Source: Tetradesmus obliquus (lineage: Eukaryota; Chlorophyta; Chlorophyceae; Sphaeropleales; Scenedesmaceae). From it: a stretch of DNA of 64,000 nt. Shown in pieces: positions 22,288-33,898 of this stretch. The stretch's first letter is position 1. Each line of letters opens with the position of its first letter. The translations under genes and the position numbers were made by a program. The DNA lies in assembly GCA_030272155.1 (NCBI GenBank), contig CP126201.1, forward strand, positions 372,001 to 436,000, written 5' to 3'. The notes under the pieces were generated by a model. That model did no database searches. It was given only the letters and a program-made list of their open reading frames with translations, and was not told the DNA's origin.

Positions 22288-22958
22288 AGTGGTGGTCCCA
22301 CTGCTGTTGCCCTCAAAGCTGCACTCCAGCTCTGCACGTGCGCTGTTGCCAAGCAGTCCTGCAAGCTGAACCAGCACTGTGCTGCTGCAGCCCACTGCGT
22401 CAGCAAACCACAGCATCTCCTCCAATTGCGGCAGGCTATATTGTCCTGCAGTGCGGTCTGGTTTATAGCCCAGAGCTCCCATGCTGCTGTATACCACGGA
22501 CAGCACAGCTGTAACTGCTGTCTGGCTGACTGGCCTGCCGTTAACCAGCAGGTTGCTCAGGTCCCAGGTGTTGCTTGCAGGAGCGGTGCGCCAGCAGCTG
22601 CACACCAGCCGAAGTACCTGCGTTTACGCCCAGCAATGACGTTGGAAGTAAAGACAACTCCTTGCAAAACATTGTTGCATGCTATCTGCTTTTGCCAGCA
22701 TCTGTGCGGAGCACGCTGCAGTGCTAGTACCAGTGCCAGTACATATAGAGTACAAGATGCAACTGAGCACAGCACGCTGCAACAGGGTCCATGCTGCTAT
22801 TTGTGGCACTACATCTGCATCTAAGCAATGCGAACCAGAAGATAACTCACCTCATTGTGCGCCGGGATGTGGCCACCGTCAGCTGTCTTGACAGTAAGGG
22901 TGGGGTCAGTGCCTGCTGCAAACTCAGCAAAGCTGCTCTGCTTGCTGCATGAAGCCAT
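21710..22958 (-). pseudogene. BTB-like paralog, probably degenerate
   Basis: Exon 1 (22958-22851) starts at an ATG and gives MASCSKQSSFAEF, then TVKTADGGHIPAHNE, which looks like the start of a BTB/POZ fold. It joins in phase 0 to 22617, giving VLRLVCSCWRT and DLSNLLVNGRPVSQT, closely matching the copy at 62648. A poly-Ala run (22287-22221) follows, and the frame stops at 22105. The downstream part (EAIFSQRVLAAARSASG, to 21710) is in another frame. A possible acceptor precedes Y-C-K-T-H-D-A-V near 22130, but no good donor was found. About 35 residues present in the other copy are missing here. I read this as a broken copy. BTB proteins usually mediate protein-protein contacts, often as E3 adaptors; the assignment rests on motif likeness only. 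Confidence 0.6.
22221..22287 (-). repeat. Exonic GCA run coding poly-Ala
   Basis: About 22 CTG units on the plus strand, read as GCA in the sense of the BTB-like gene, inserted between the conserved core and the VTLKLDA segment. The paralog at 62648 has only GAAAAG there. Confidence 0.95.
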
Positions 22959-25066
22959 TACATGGTGAATTCAATGTTTAGTTGTTTCTGTTGTGGAGAC
23001 TACTGGAGGCAAGAAATAGGGGTAGCCGATTGGCTCTCTTTGCAAACACAGTACGCTCAGTGAGCACAACCAGGGATGCGAGAGACAGCACTCGAACCAG
23101 TTGATGTTCGGAATTGTTAAGTTAACCTCTGTTGTGCTTTATTCAAGCACGATGAAAACCCACGACCAACATTTAAACGGTCACGCGCCTTAGGGCTTTT
23201 GCGGCCCTTGCTGCTTCTTGAACATCCTGTGCTTCGGGCGTGGCATCAGGGTCACCCATGCATATGTGGCATACCCCTGCATATTCAGCCACCATGCAAA
23301 GTAGTACCTGCCAAGGGTCGGGCATCATAAGCACGGGCTGCTGCTTCCACGTTGAGCTGTGAGATTCAACTGGCGTGAAGCCGGGCTGTGACACAGCTGG
23401 TCACACTTTGTAAGTACCGGCGATCAGTTAATTGACCACATGCTGTTCAGCCGTGACTACGTGCAACATCACACCCACACACCACCACGCTGCTCCAGCA
23501 GCTCCATGCATGCGCCACCATGTGCCTCTCAACAAGCTGTACAGCATGGCTGCAGGCATATATATAATGAAAAGGCTGTCAAAAAACAACCAGCAGCGCA
23601 AGAAGCAGCCAGGAGCACCAGCCATGCCAGGCGTTCATTTTTCGTAGCTGGTAGGTGCTGCAGCATTGTCTCACTGAACGCCCAAAGCAGCAAAACCGAA
23701 ATCTTCGCGCTGTAAGGCTACAGCGTACCCCGGCATGCTCACGCCAACATAAGATTTCTTGCAGTCGCATGTACGTGTATCCCTCATCAACATCACTTTC
23801 CGACGCACAGCACCATGTGGCCACACACCCAAATGCCCACAAAACCTTCATGCTGAAGATCCAACATGCTGCCCCCCCCCCCCTCTTCCCCCGGCCCATA
23901 TAAGGAAAGTTGCCGAATTGCATTCATTACAAGCATCAGCATCATGCAACATAATGCGCACTCACATGGCCCTATCCCACCCCCACTGCCGCCACGGACC
24001 TGCGCCAGCTGCAAGAAAGCTGAAAGCTGCGGCTTCAATGATATACTAAACTGCTTGAATGTTATCAGCAGCAGCTTCGGCAGGCCACCCCGGGTGGCCA
24101 GGGCCTGTGCCTCATTGACACTGCCGTGCGCACTGTCTTGAAAACACTGTACCTTTCACTGCTGCCCGCATGAGCGGCTACACCCACTGTGTGATATATT
24201 CACATGCCAGCTTTCACAACTGATCCAACAGTAGCCAACCAACATGCTTACATGTGCAGCAGTCCTTGAACCACATGCACATTGTGTCAAAGCAGCCGGC
24301 ATAGTGCAACCATAAGAGGGTGGAGCGAGGTATGTTGACTTCTGCCTTTGAGGCCACCAGTAGCATGTTGTAACACATGAGACAGGTCAGCAGCACGACA
24401 GCACCACAGCACATGTGGTGCGCTGCAGGCCCAGCAGCCAGCAGAGCACTGCCGCATGTACAGCACCCTGATTGTTCAAAACAGTGAGGAACACTCACTC
24501 CAGAGTGTAGGCAGTTGACTATCAGCCCCTGGCCTCACATAAGTACATGACTCCCATTTTCCCACACTGCAGCTCAAGCCCTGCACATTCCGCACTCATA
24601 CCAAGGCTCATACTGCAGCATAGCCAGCTGACATGGCCATGACCCGCACAACAGCAGCTGCTGTGGGCTCCCTTGCCTTTCACAGCAGCACCACAACACA
24701 TGTTTGATGCTGGACCACTTGTGCCGCGCATCAACCTTGTGCAATTTACTGCATTGCAGGAGCATCCCCAACCGGAAACTGGCTTCCACCCCAGCGGCCT
24801 TCATCGTAACGCAACTCAATAGCGCGTGACAAGCACGCCCGACTGCATGTTCTGCTGCGGCTAACCCGGCTGTTGCGCGCTGTAGCCGCTGTAGCCTGGC
24901 GCAGCAGCAGAAACTGTCCGTTCTCTTGCATTGCACCGCAGCACCACAACACCGGGATGATGCCGCAACCTCCTGCAACACACACACAGACCTTAAGCAG
25001 TTTGCTGCCTGGCAGGAACACCCCACAACTAGCAAGCGGCTTTGTTCCCAGCGCAAACTCAGCATA
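22959..25066. other. Intergenic, with last-exon echo of the next gene
   Basis: No confident gene. A minus-strand frame 23394-23173 encodes 70-odd residues but has no support. The sequence around 23180-23215 (minus: 'cgcgtgaccgt' region) resembles 62255-62300, upstream of the other BTB-like copy. 24790-24925 is a decayed copy of the last exon end of the small membrane protein gene. A C-run lies at about 23873-23882. Confidence 0.5.
24790..24925 (-). repeat. Exon echo: 3' end of the membrane-protein gene
   Basis: Repeats the terminal exon (25069-25165) and flank, sharing 'tgtagccgctgtagcctggc' and 'gcacgcccgactgcatg'. It lies downstream of the stop, so tandem copying also affects 3' UTRs. Confidence 0.9.
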
Positions 25067-26453
25067 TCAGTAGCGTGTGACAGGCACGCCCGACTGCATG
25101 CCCTGCTGCGGCCAGCCAGGCTGCCCCGGCTGCTGGCTGTAGCCGCTGTAGCCTGGCGCAGCAGCAGCGCCCCCATACGGGCTGTAGCCCTGCTGTTGCT
25201 GCTGGCCCAGCGTGCCTGCTGCTGGTGCTGCTGTGGGGTAGCCCTGCTGCATCTGCACCGCGCCTGTCATGGCACCATAGGGCTGCCCACCAGTGGACTG
25301 CCGGCAGCAGCAGCAGTAGCAGCGGCAGCAGCAGCAGCAGAGTGCCAGAGAAAGTGAGAGGAAGTGTGAGACAGCGTGCACCTTTCTGTTTTCTAAGATG
25401 CCAGTGGGTTGCAGGCAGCGGCAGAGACAGCAGCAGAGCATTTGTGAGGAAGAAACAAAGGTTGCGAGGGATGGCTGCTGGGAGGAGAGAGTGCTGTGTA
25501 AGGCAGGCACATTGCCACCATGCCTGTCATGGCACCATAGGGCTGCCCACCAGTGGACTGCCGGCAGCAGCAGCAGCAGCAGCGGCAGCAGCGGCAGCAG
25601 CAGCGGCAGAGTGCCAGAAAACGTGAGAGGGATTGTGAGACAGCGTGCATCTTTCTGTTCTCTGAGATGCCAGTGGGTTACAGGCAGCTGCAGAGGCAGC
25701 AGCAGAGCTTGTGTAAGGAAAACACAGAGGCAGGGATGGATGATGCTGGGAGAGCGGGCGCTGTGCAAGGAAGGCATATTGCCACCATGCCTGTCGTTGC
25801 CCCGTAGGAGTGGCCGCCGCCAGCAGACAGCAGGCAGCAGTAGCAGCGGCAGCATTGCAGGAGCAGGGGCAGAGCACCAGAGTAAGAGAGGCAGCGGCAG
25901 AGCGCCAGAGGAAGTGAGAGGAAGCAGGTAAGAGACGGAGGGAGAGAGGTATGCTGCCACGGACAGGACACACAGAAGCAGGCTGATGCGCTTGCTATGC
26001 AAGCAGGGTGCAGGGGCTGCACAGGCACTGCACCAGCATGCTTGGGGGGTGTAGCTGTCCGTGTCCCAAACAGTTCCTCAGCGCCACTGCCGCTGCAGCT
26101 CGCACTGCTGCTGCTGCTGCCGCCGCTGCCGACATGCTTAAAAAGTCTCTCACCTTTGCCGCTGGTGGCCTGGAGCAGCAGCACAGGCAGCAGACCACAC
26201 CCAGTGCGATCAGCACTGCCGCTACGCCCGCTGCTGCCACGATCAGGTGTGCTCGTGCACAGTGCCTGAAAGACAAGCTGCAGGCGTCCCGCTCCTGCCC
26301 AGGGTTGGCTCGCGTGCATGCTGTCAGCGTGCGTGTGCATGGCACTGTCTTGCCGAGGCCTATGCCGAGCATCACTGCTGCCAGCGCCAGCAGCACTGCA
26401 AAGACTGTCCAGGCGACTTTGTTGATGGACGTGCCGCAGCCTAGGTAGCCCAT
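25067..26453 (-). CDS. Small two-span membrane protein, Gly/Gln/Tyr-rich tail
   Basis: Two exons, 26453-26154 and 25297-25067, join in phase 0 and give 176 residues. The ATG at 26453 begins MGYLGCGTS. A first membrane segment spans about residues 15-33 (VFAVLLALAAVMLGIGL). A cysteine-rich loop with four Cys follows (about 38-66). A second span is at about 70-95 and ends in CCLCCCSR. The last 76 residues are a soluble QQGY/PGYSGY-rich tail ending VTRY. The 26153-25298 intron holds three acceptor-side echo units. Topology (two helices, a cysteine loop, a low-complexity tail) is directly visible. I do not recognise the family; the double Cys cluster after span 2 could be palmitoylated, which is inference. 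Confidence 0.72.
25515..25850 (-). repeat. Two-unit echo array of the membrane-protein exon 2 start
   Basis: 25519-25570 copies the exon 2 start nearly exactly ('gggctgcccaccagtggact' and then 'gccggcagcag'). 25788-25835 is a more diverged copy. Units are about 255-270 bp and include intron sequence such as 'gagatgccagtgggttacag'. Both lie upstream of the true acceptor (25298). Confidence 0.92.
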
Positions 26454-27501
26454 GGCTGCTGCTGGTGCTGGTGTTGCTGCTAGGTTGTTGTAGTGCGCGT
26501 TGTGTTTACACGCAGCAGTTGTCGGGCAGGCTGCTGAGGGCTAGGCCGTTTGTGGGTGCTGCTGCTGCTGCTGCTGCTGCAGACGCTGACGATGCTGCTG
26601 CACAGAGACTGCTGTCTTGCGCTTCTGCTGCTGCAAAGCAGTGCAAAGGCCACGTACGTGAGGAGACTATGAGTCATACTACAACATGCTACGCAGACTC
26701 AATGTATGCGATCTGTCTGCTGCTTTTATGTGCTGGACCAGTCTGCTGCTGCTGCTGCTGCTGCTGCCATTGCTGCTGTGGGAAGGATAGCCGAACATCA
26801 GCGTGTAAGCAGACACAATCCGTCAAACAACAACTTCGAGCATACCTTGAAGGCACGGACGCTGGGACCTGCGGATCCAACTCACTGCTGATGTCTATTG
26901 CAGCTGCTCACTCGTCGCAAAAGTAAAACGTTGTCAATCGAAAGTAATTTCGTAAGCATCAGCCCAAGTTGCAGCGATGCTGGTAGGAGGCTCTGAGCGA
27001 ACCCCAGTCTGAACTGGCACCGGCTGTCGCTTGGCGAGACAACGGAACACCGTGTGCGTAAAGCTGCGGTCCAAGCCGTGACAAACAGTTGACAGCAGTA
27101 AACCTTATGCAATGCGACCACTGTTATGGCCATGCTCCGCTTCAGAGACTTGAAGCATCTCATTGAGTAAACACTGGCAGCAGCAGCAACACAGCTATAC
27201 AAAGGCCAGCCAGCAGAACTAAACGCGCAATGTGTAACAGCTCGTCCCACTCAAAAGCCAAGAGCCACGCCTGAGCAAGTTGGTCTGCTTCTGGCTATTT
27301 TGCCAACTGCATTGCCGCTTGTGTTGTCAGCTATGATGCTGGGTGTGCTGCAATTGCTGCTTGCAGCCTGAAAACAGACTGCTGCTGCTGCCACTGCAGC
27401 ACGCTCCGTGCAGTGCAGCCTGCAGCAGCTGCACAGCAATCAGGTCCGCCTGCCGCCTGATGTATTGCCGGCTGTGCTGCACTTGTGCTGTGCAGCTTGA
27501 A
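26454..27501. other. Intergenic between membrane-protein and helical-repeat genes
   Basis: The membrane-protein gene's promoter should lie above 26453. A decayed copy of the helical-repeat gene's last exon end is seen at about 27363-27460, sharing 'actgctgctgctgccac' and 'gcctgcagcagctgcac'. Nothing else is supported. Confidence 0.5.
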
Positions 27502-29889
27502 TCAAACTGCTGCTGCTGCCACGGCAGCGCGTGCCAGCCTGTCCATTGCCGCCTGCAGCAGCTGCACGTCGTAGGGGTCTGCCTGCTGTGAGGCCTGCAG
27601 CATGGCAGCCCGCTCCGTCATGTCTGCCAGCAGGCTGTTGGGCAGACGCAGCTGCAGCGCCGCCCCAGCCGCAGCAACCTGCAGGCACAGAGCACAAACT
27701 AGGGTTCAGATAGCTGTGATGTTGTGACTGCAGCGCCGCCCCAGCAGCAGCAACCGAGGGCTCACAGCTAGGGCAAAACAACGATAGTACAAGCAAGGGT
27801 GCAGGGTGACTTTGACTTGTGACAGTGTCTTGCAATCCAGCACACACAAAGTAGACCAGGTGTATGCACCTGGTGTGCATGTGATAACGACGAGGCAGGT
27901 GCTGCAGTGACAGAGCAAACCAATGCTGCCGCTTGCAGCACTGCGTGCAACATGGTGCAGCACCAGTGCTCATCTTCTACAACGCAGCCCAGTCGAATCG
28001 ATCAGCCAATTCTAAATACAGCCAACTAGTCAGCTCCCTGCCCACCTGTGTGGTCATGCCGTGGCCGTACAGCTGCAGATATATGCCTGCTGCTCATCAG
28101 GCGTGCTGCTTACTATCTGCTCACCGCGTGATCATGTCGTGGTCGTACAGCTACAGGTCATGCAGCTCATACAAGGCAGCCAACGACAGGATATGGCCAC
28201 AGCACATGTCACCCAGAAACGCCGGCTGCTCACCTGCGTGATCATGTCGTGGTCGTACAGCTGCAGGTCTTTCTATGCAGCTCATCAATTGTGCTCGGCT
28301 TGTTATTTTCTCACCTGTGTGATCATGTCGTGGTCGTACAGCTGCAGGTCCTCCTCCACGTGGCGCAGCAGCAGCGACAGCAGCGCCTGCTGCGGCTGCA
28401 GCTGCAGCCTGCAGCCACATCACAGATCGCACCCATCCGACCCAGCAGCATCAGTGAGAAGTACAGCATTGCACGGAGTTGCAGAAGCAGTCCTTGCTGA
28501 CCACATAGAACTTGCAAAGCGCACGCACAATAGTTTTTAACTGTAGTATTCTCAAGGGAAGCTGACACATAGGAGCACAGCCACAGCAGCAACCGGCAGC
28601 AGCTGCTGCTGCTCCTTTCCTACTCCTTCATCAGCCAGCAGGAGCCTCACCGCACGTAGCAAGTCAACAGCTGCGCCACTGCCATGCTGCACAGCCGCCG
28701 CTCAGCCAGCAGCACCGCCTGCTCAAACAGCTGCACACCCTGCGCACTAAACGGCTGCTGCACGGCAGCAGGCACCAGCAGCAGGTTCGCCAGCTGCTGC
28801 CCAGTTGGCAGCGGCACCCGCGGCTGCTGCTGCTGCTGCTGCTGCTCAACGATCAGCGCCAGCTGCTGCTCGCATGCCGCGCTGTAGCTTTGCACCCAGC
28901 CGTCACTCAAGCCGCAGCACTGCCGTGCCTCTGCATCTGCCACTGGGGCCATGCGCATCAGCGCCCATCCAATGTTTGCCAGCTGCGGCACGTCAAATGA
29001 CGTCATTTTTGCGGCGGCCTGATCTGCTAACGCTGCTGTGAGCTCCTCCGGCATCCCTGAGCAGATGAGTGAGAGGTTTTTGAATGTGGCTGCCAGCTGC
29101 TGCGGTGTGAACTCTGCCAGCAAGTTCCTGGTGAGAACTTCATCCAGAACTTCACCGAGCTGTTCAGGGTTGACTTCGCTGCTGTTGGAGCGCACAATGC
29201 ACTCGAGTGCCTGCACAAAGTCTGGCACAGTGAGCGGTACGTCTGCTGCTGCTGCTTCATCCTCGCCGTCTGCCCCTGGCATTGTGCTGCTGCTGCTGCC
29301 GGGTGGCCTGAACTGCAGGCATGGGAAGTAACAAGTGTGGCACATGGCAGTGACACAAACGCCAACGGGCTCAGGAAGCACAATGTCTGCTACTGCGAAC
29401 TTGAATCAAGAACAGATGCACCACACTAGGAACCTGATTCACAGGATGGACAACATTCTGGGGCCTTTGCATTGTAACACAGCATGCCTGCAGAACCATA
29501 CTTGCTGCCACACATGAATGGCTGCACCGCCCGTGCATAACCTTCCTTCCATCTATTTATTGCTTTGCTGTCAGTGGCGGCAGCCGCACCTGCTGCTGCC
29601 CTGGGCCCCCCATGAGGTTGGCCAGCAGCATGGCACTGGACAGGTCCAGCTTGTTGAGTGCTGACAAGTCAGGAGGCGAACCCATGCCTGAAGCGCCACC
29701 ACTACCACTTGCTGCAGCGTAGCAGGCCATGCTACGACTGCTAGCAGCTGCATGCAAGTGGTGGCTGCTGTGCCTCTGTGCGCGACTGCTGCTGCTGCTG
29801 TTGCTGCGCCTGCTGCGGCTGCGGTGCTGCTGTGGAGGGGCCTTTGGACAGCATGAGCCTTGCATGCGAGGTCCTAAAAGCTTGTGCAT
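27502..29889 (-). CDS. Helical-repeat (OPR/RAP-type?) protein, likely organelle-targeted
   Basis: Four exons: 29889-29590, 29312-28651, 28408-28315, 27678-27502; phases agree and give 410 residues. The N-terminus (MHKLLGPRMQGSCC, then rich in Ser, Arg, Ala and His, almost no acid) looks like a plastid or mitochondrial transit peptide; an alternative ATG is eight codons later. The body has recurring helices such as FTPQQLAATFKNLSLI and FDVPQLANIGWALMRM, the style of octotricopeptide and FASTK-like repeats that bind organelle RNA in green algae, but no RAP domain was recognised. A poly-Gln stretch and the helix LLSLLLRHVEEDLQLYD lie near the end. Intron 3 carries three donor-side echoes. The next gene starts 340 bp away on the other strand, so a shared divergent promoter is likely. 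Family assignment is inference. Confidence 0.72.
28043..28270 (-). repeat. Three-unit echo array of helical-repeat exon 3 end
   Basis: Units near 28045, 28128 and 28232 copy the last ~35 bp of exon 3 and its donor (true end 28315), sharing 'gatcatgtcgtggtcgtaca'. Spacing is about 80-105 bp. The first is the most altered. Confidence 0.92.
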
Positions 29890-30229
29890 CAGGAATGGCG
29901 TTTTCTGGTGTGTAACGGGCGGTGCCTTTTTCTGTGCTGCTGTGAGTCTTGACACAGTCAGCTGAGCTGCTGCCTGGTGGGCGCTTACTCGTTCTTTGTT
30001 TATAAAATCACGTTTTAGTAAAACAAACTACAACAATTGCAAACAATACAAAGGATTGCTTCTGATACACACACTTGTCACTGACTGGGGTGACTAGGGC
30101 GTATTTGACACTCGGTTGAACGCTGCCTGTATCTGTTGACAGCCCGCGTCAACGCGCTTCACTTTGCATCAACTGCCTCGCATCAGTGCGCTTGCATGGC
30201 ACCTTGATCAGTCAACACAGGAGGGAACC
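29890..30229. promoter_or_regulatory. Divergent intergenic region with TATA-like element
   Basis: About 340 bp separates the start of the minus-strand helical-repeat gene from the start of the plus-strand esterase. A TATAAAA sequence lies at 30001-30007, about 230 bp before the esterase ATG, and could serve either gene as it is AT-rich on both strands. A short upstream ATG at 30196 is followed by a stop after three codons. Confidence 0.4.
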
Positions 30230-31083
30230 ATGCTCGCACCAGCACATGCTGTAGTTGTGCTGCTGCTAGCTGCTGCGTCGCATCAAGCAGCTGCAGCTTC
30301 ATCCTGCAAAGTCGGCGATGCATCGTGCTTCTGCAAGCAGATAGGCGGCACGTACGTCGCATTGGGAGAGCCACTAGGGCCACCTGCATGCAGAGTGCCG
30401 TTTACGCATCAAGGTAAGATTTCAGAATCATCGTATTGGTTCATGTATGCGGCTGCGCTGTCGCGGCACTGCTCGTAGCTCGCAACGGCTCAACTGCCGG
30501 TGTCAGGACCTGCTGCTGCCTGGTGACCTGCCTAGTGACACCAGTCAGTCAGACTACTGCATGGCTCAACACACAGCCTGTGCAGCTGAGCAAAACAACG
30601 CAGCAGTCTGCTTGTGTTACTTTCACTACTTTTACTACCAGTGCTGAGCAGCCGCACTGTCTGTGTGTGTGGTGCTCATCGCTGCTGCGCAGGCCAGGGC
30701 CGCTACGCGCACATCTACCTGCCAGCCAGCTACGACGGCGCCACGCAGTTCCCAGTGTGGGTGCACCTGCACGGTGAGCGCGGCGGTAGCTGGACGTTTG
30801 TTTGCTGCTGCCATGTCATTGCTGTTGCTGCTGATGCTGCCATGCTGTTGTTGCTGTTTGGTTTTGAGTGTGCGCGCACCTGCACGGTGAGCCACACGGC
30901 AGATGGAACGTTTGTTTGCTGCTGCCATGTTGTGGCTGTTGCTGCTGGTGTTGTTATGTCTGCACAATAGACACGCCCCAGCATTTGACCGGTACACCAC
31001 ACCCACCATAGCTGTACCACATGGCTGCGTCACTGTCAGTGGCAAAGAACTGTGCCTGCCGTGACTGCCATAACTCACTGTTG

Positions 31084-31145
<62 letters not shown>

Positions 31146-32471
31146 CGTGTTCTGGGCGACCATGGGTGACATCGGGCAGCTGGTGGGCAAGGCAGTCAAC
31201 GGCACTGACGTCATCCCAAAGTGGGACAAGACGGTGCAGCTGTTTGGGGACAGGGCCATCATCGTGTACCCTCAGTCGCTGGGGGACCCCGGCACTGGCA
31301 ATGAGGCCAGTGATGGCCAAGGGGAAAAGTACCGGCAGGTGAGTTGTTGATTCCAGAAAAGAATATATATTAACTTTGAAGCAAATGGTGGTTTTGGAAG
31401 GAGAATGGCCAGGGCGTCAAGCACCGGCAGGTGAGGAGGCATGCGGTGCGGCAGGGCATATGCATAGCAGGGAAGAACAGGGCAGGGCAGGGCAGGACAG
31501 AATGGAAATGAGGCCAGTGATGGCCAGGGGGGAGAAGTACCGTCAGGTGAGGAGGCAGTGAGGAAGAGCAGGCAACACCGCAGGGCTGTCCTGCCGTAAG
31601 AGATACTGCTCAGCAGGCGCATTTGAGGTTGGGCAGCAGGGACAGAGTTGGCGTCTTTGTGTGTGGGAAGTACCGGCGCGTGAGCAGCTACAGGGTGGGG
31701 CAGGGCATACACAGAGCGGGGAAGAGCAGGGCGGGTCAGGATCCGCGAGCAGCCATGGGGTGCGGCAGAGAGATGTGCACTGATGGACCATTTCGCCATC
31801 ATCATCATCAGCAGCAGCAGCAGCAGTAGGGGCAGCGTCTCTACGGTCGTCAGGATGCACCTGTGTCAACTGCTGGCACACCATAAGCAGCATCAAGAGG
31901 TGCAGCACCTTCTGCAGCTGCTGCTGCATCTACTAGCTGGCCCCCCCTGCATCAACCCAACCGCCCTTCTGCTGATCTGCCATGCATCTGCTGCAGTTCT
32001 GGTCCATTCCCTTCTGGCGCTGCTCTGCGGGCATCTGCCGCCCCAAGAAGCTGGACGATGCGGGATTCATTGAAGCAGTCATTGCAGATCTGCCCAAACG
32101 ACTGCCCATGGCGCCTGGCAAGGTGAACCTGGCAGCAGCACTGCTGGCATCTATGAAACCCAGTGTTTGCTGCATGCACAGATCATGTGAGCTTCATTGA
32201 AAAAGTAATAGCAGACCTACCCAAACGACTGCCCATGGCACCCGGCAAGGTGAGGCCGGCTGCTGCAGCCGCAAAGCTATGACTGCTGCACAACAGCATA
32301 ATAGGTTTTTTCCAAATCTAATAGACTATTAGTTCAGCCCTATTGAAATGCATGATGTGTGGGCCGCTGCGTCATGACCATTCGCATGCTGCAGCTGTGA
32401 GGCACGACTGCTCCGCTGTGCACATCACAGCTCAACCAGCATGCTAGTTACGTTGCCGCCGCTGCTGCTTT

Positions 32472-32504
<33 letters not shown>

Positions 32505-33862
32505 AGATGCTGCTGTCGGGCGTGTCAGCAGGCGGCATGATGGTGGAGACGCTGCTGTGCCAGTCGCCAGCCGTGGCAGCGTCCATTACTGCAGCAGTGG
32601 ACATGCTAGGTGGCATCGCCTCAGATTATGCGGCAGGCCCTGCCTGCAGCTCCTCGTCAGCTGTGCCCTTTTTGAAGCTGCAAGGCACAGACGATCCATC
32701 CATTGCATACAACAGGCAGATCTTGGTGGATGGCGTGAACTTCCTGTCAGCAATTGAGGCCACGCAGCAGCGTGCAAAGCACAATGGCTGCTCCGCAAAA
32801 GATGCAGGGCCGCAGACAATCGAGGCAGACGGCAAAATCGAGTGCACAGATTACTGCGGCAAGGCTGCAGGCAAGCCTGCCGCAAAGATTTGTGGCATGA
32901 TTGGTGTGGTGCACACCACAGACTTCCCGCACCCAGGGTTTGTGTTTGAGCAGGCATGGCGCTTCTTCCAGCAGGCGAAGCCAGTAGTAGCAGCAAAGCC
33001 AGCTGCAGCACGGGGCGTGCCAGCGCAGAAGAGTGCCAAGCCAGCCGTCAAGCCTGCTGCAGCAGCAGCTGCACAGGCCAAGGCTGTGGCAGCAGCTGCA
33101 TCACATGCTCAGGGCCCTCTGCAGCTGCAGATGGTGTACCCAGGTGAGCTGTTATCAGCATGCACAGGCGATAGACACTCAGTAAATGACGCCTGTGCGG
33201 ATTGGGCCCTGCATGGCAGCTTGAGTGTGTAATCGGCAGCATGCTCCCTGTTTGCGGCGACCTGCACTAGCCTAGCAATGTGCCGCAGGTGCACAGGCTA
33301 GCATGTCGACTGATACTGTCTGCCGGCAGCCTGCTGTTAGCTCACCTTTTCTTGCGTGGCGGTATGCTGCAGGTGTGACTTTGCCAGAGTTCAGGGCAAA
33401 CATGGCCAGCAAGTCGGTTGCTGCTGTGGCAGCTGCCACCAGCCTGCCAGCCAAAAACATTACAGCAACCTACACAGAGGCGAAGCCAGCAGGCAGGCGC
33501 CTGCTTGCCACACCAGAAGCAAGCACCGGCAGCAGCAGCAGCAGCAGCAGCAGTGCTGGTGTGGCTGCCACCTACACGCTGTCAGCTGCACAGCCAGCAG
33601 CAGTAGCGCAGCAGGTGGTGGCAGCAGTGAGCGATGGCAGCTTGCAGCAGGAGCTGCAGGCAAGGCTGGACCTGCCTAGCAGCCCTGTAGTATCACTGAC
33701 AGCAGCAGGCAAGGAAGGAGGCCCTCCAGAGGTGCTGCTGCCACCTGCAAGCCTGGATGCTGCAAGTCTGGATGCAGCAGCAGCTGAGGTCACTGCTGCC
33801 ATCACTGCTGCTGTTGCTGGCAGTGTGGAGGCGATTGCAGCTGCCAGCGAGCGGCAGGAGCA

Positions 33863-33898
<36 letters not shown>

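Noticed and set aside
23173-23394. Minus-strand small gene ending RRVTV
   Set aside because: A possible acceptor precedes it, but there is no partner exon, no domain and its end matches a shared flank of the BTB-like copies.
24574-25176. Minus-strand 200-residue open frame
   Set aside because: It runs in another frame over the membrane-protein terminal exon and its echo; the similarity of both halves is due to the duplication, not to a second gene.
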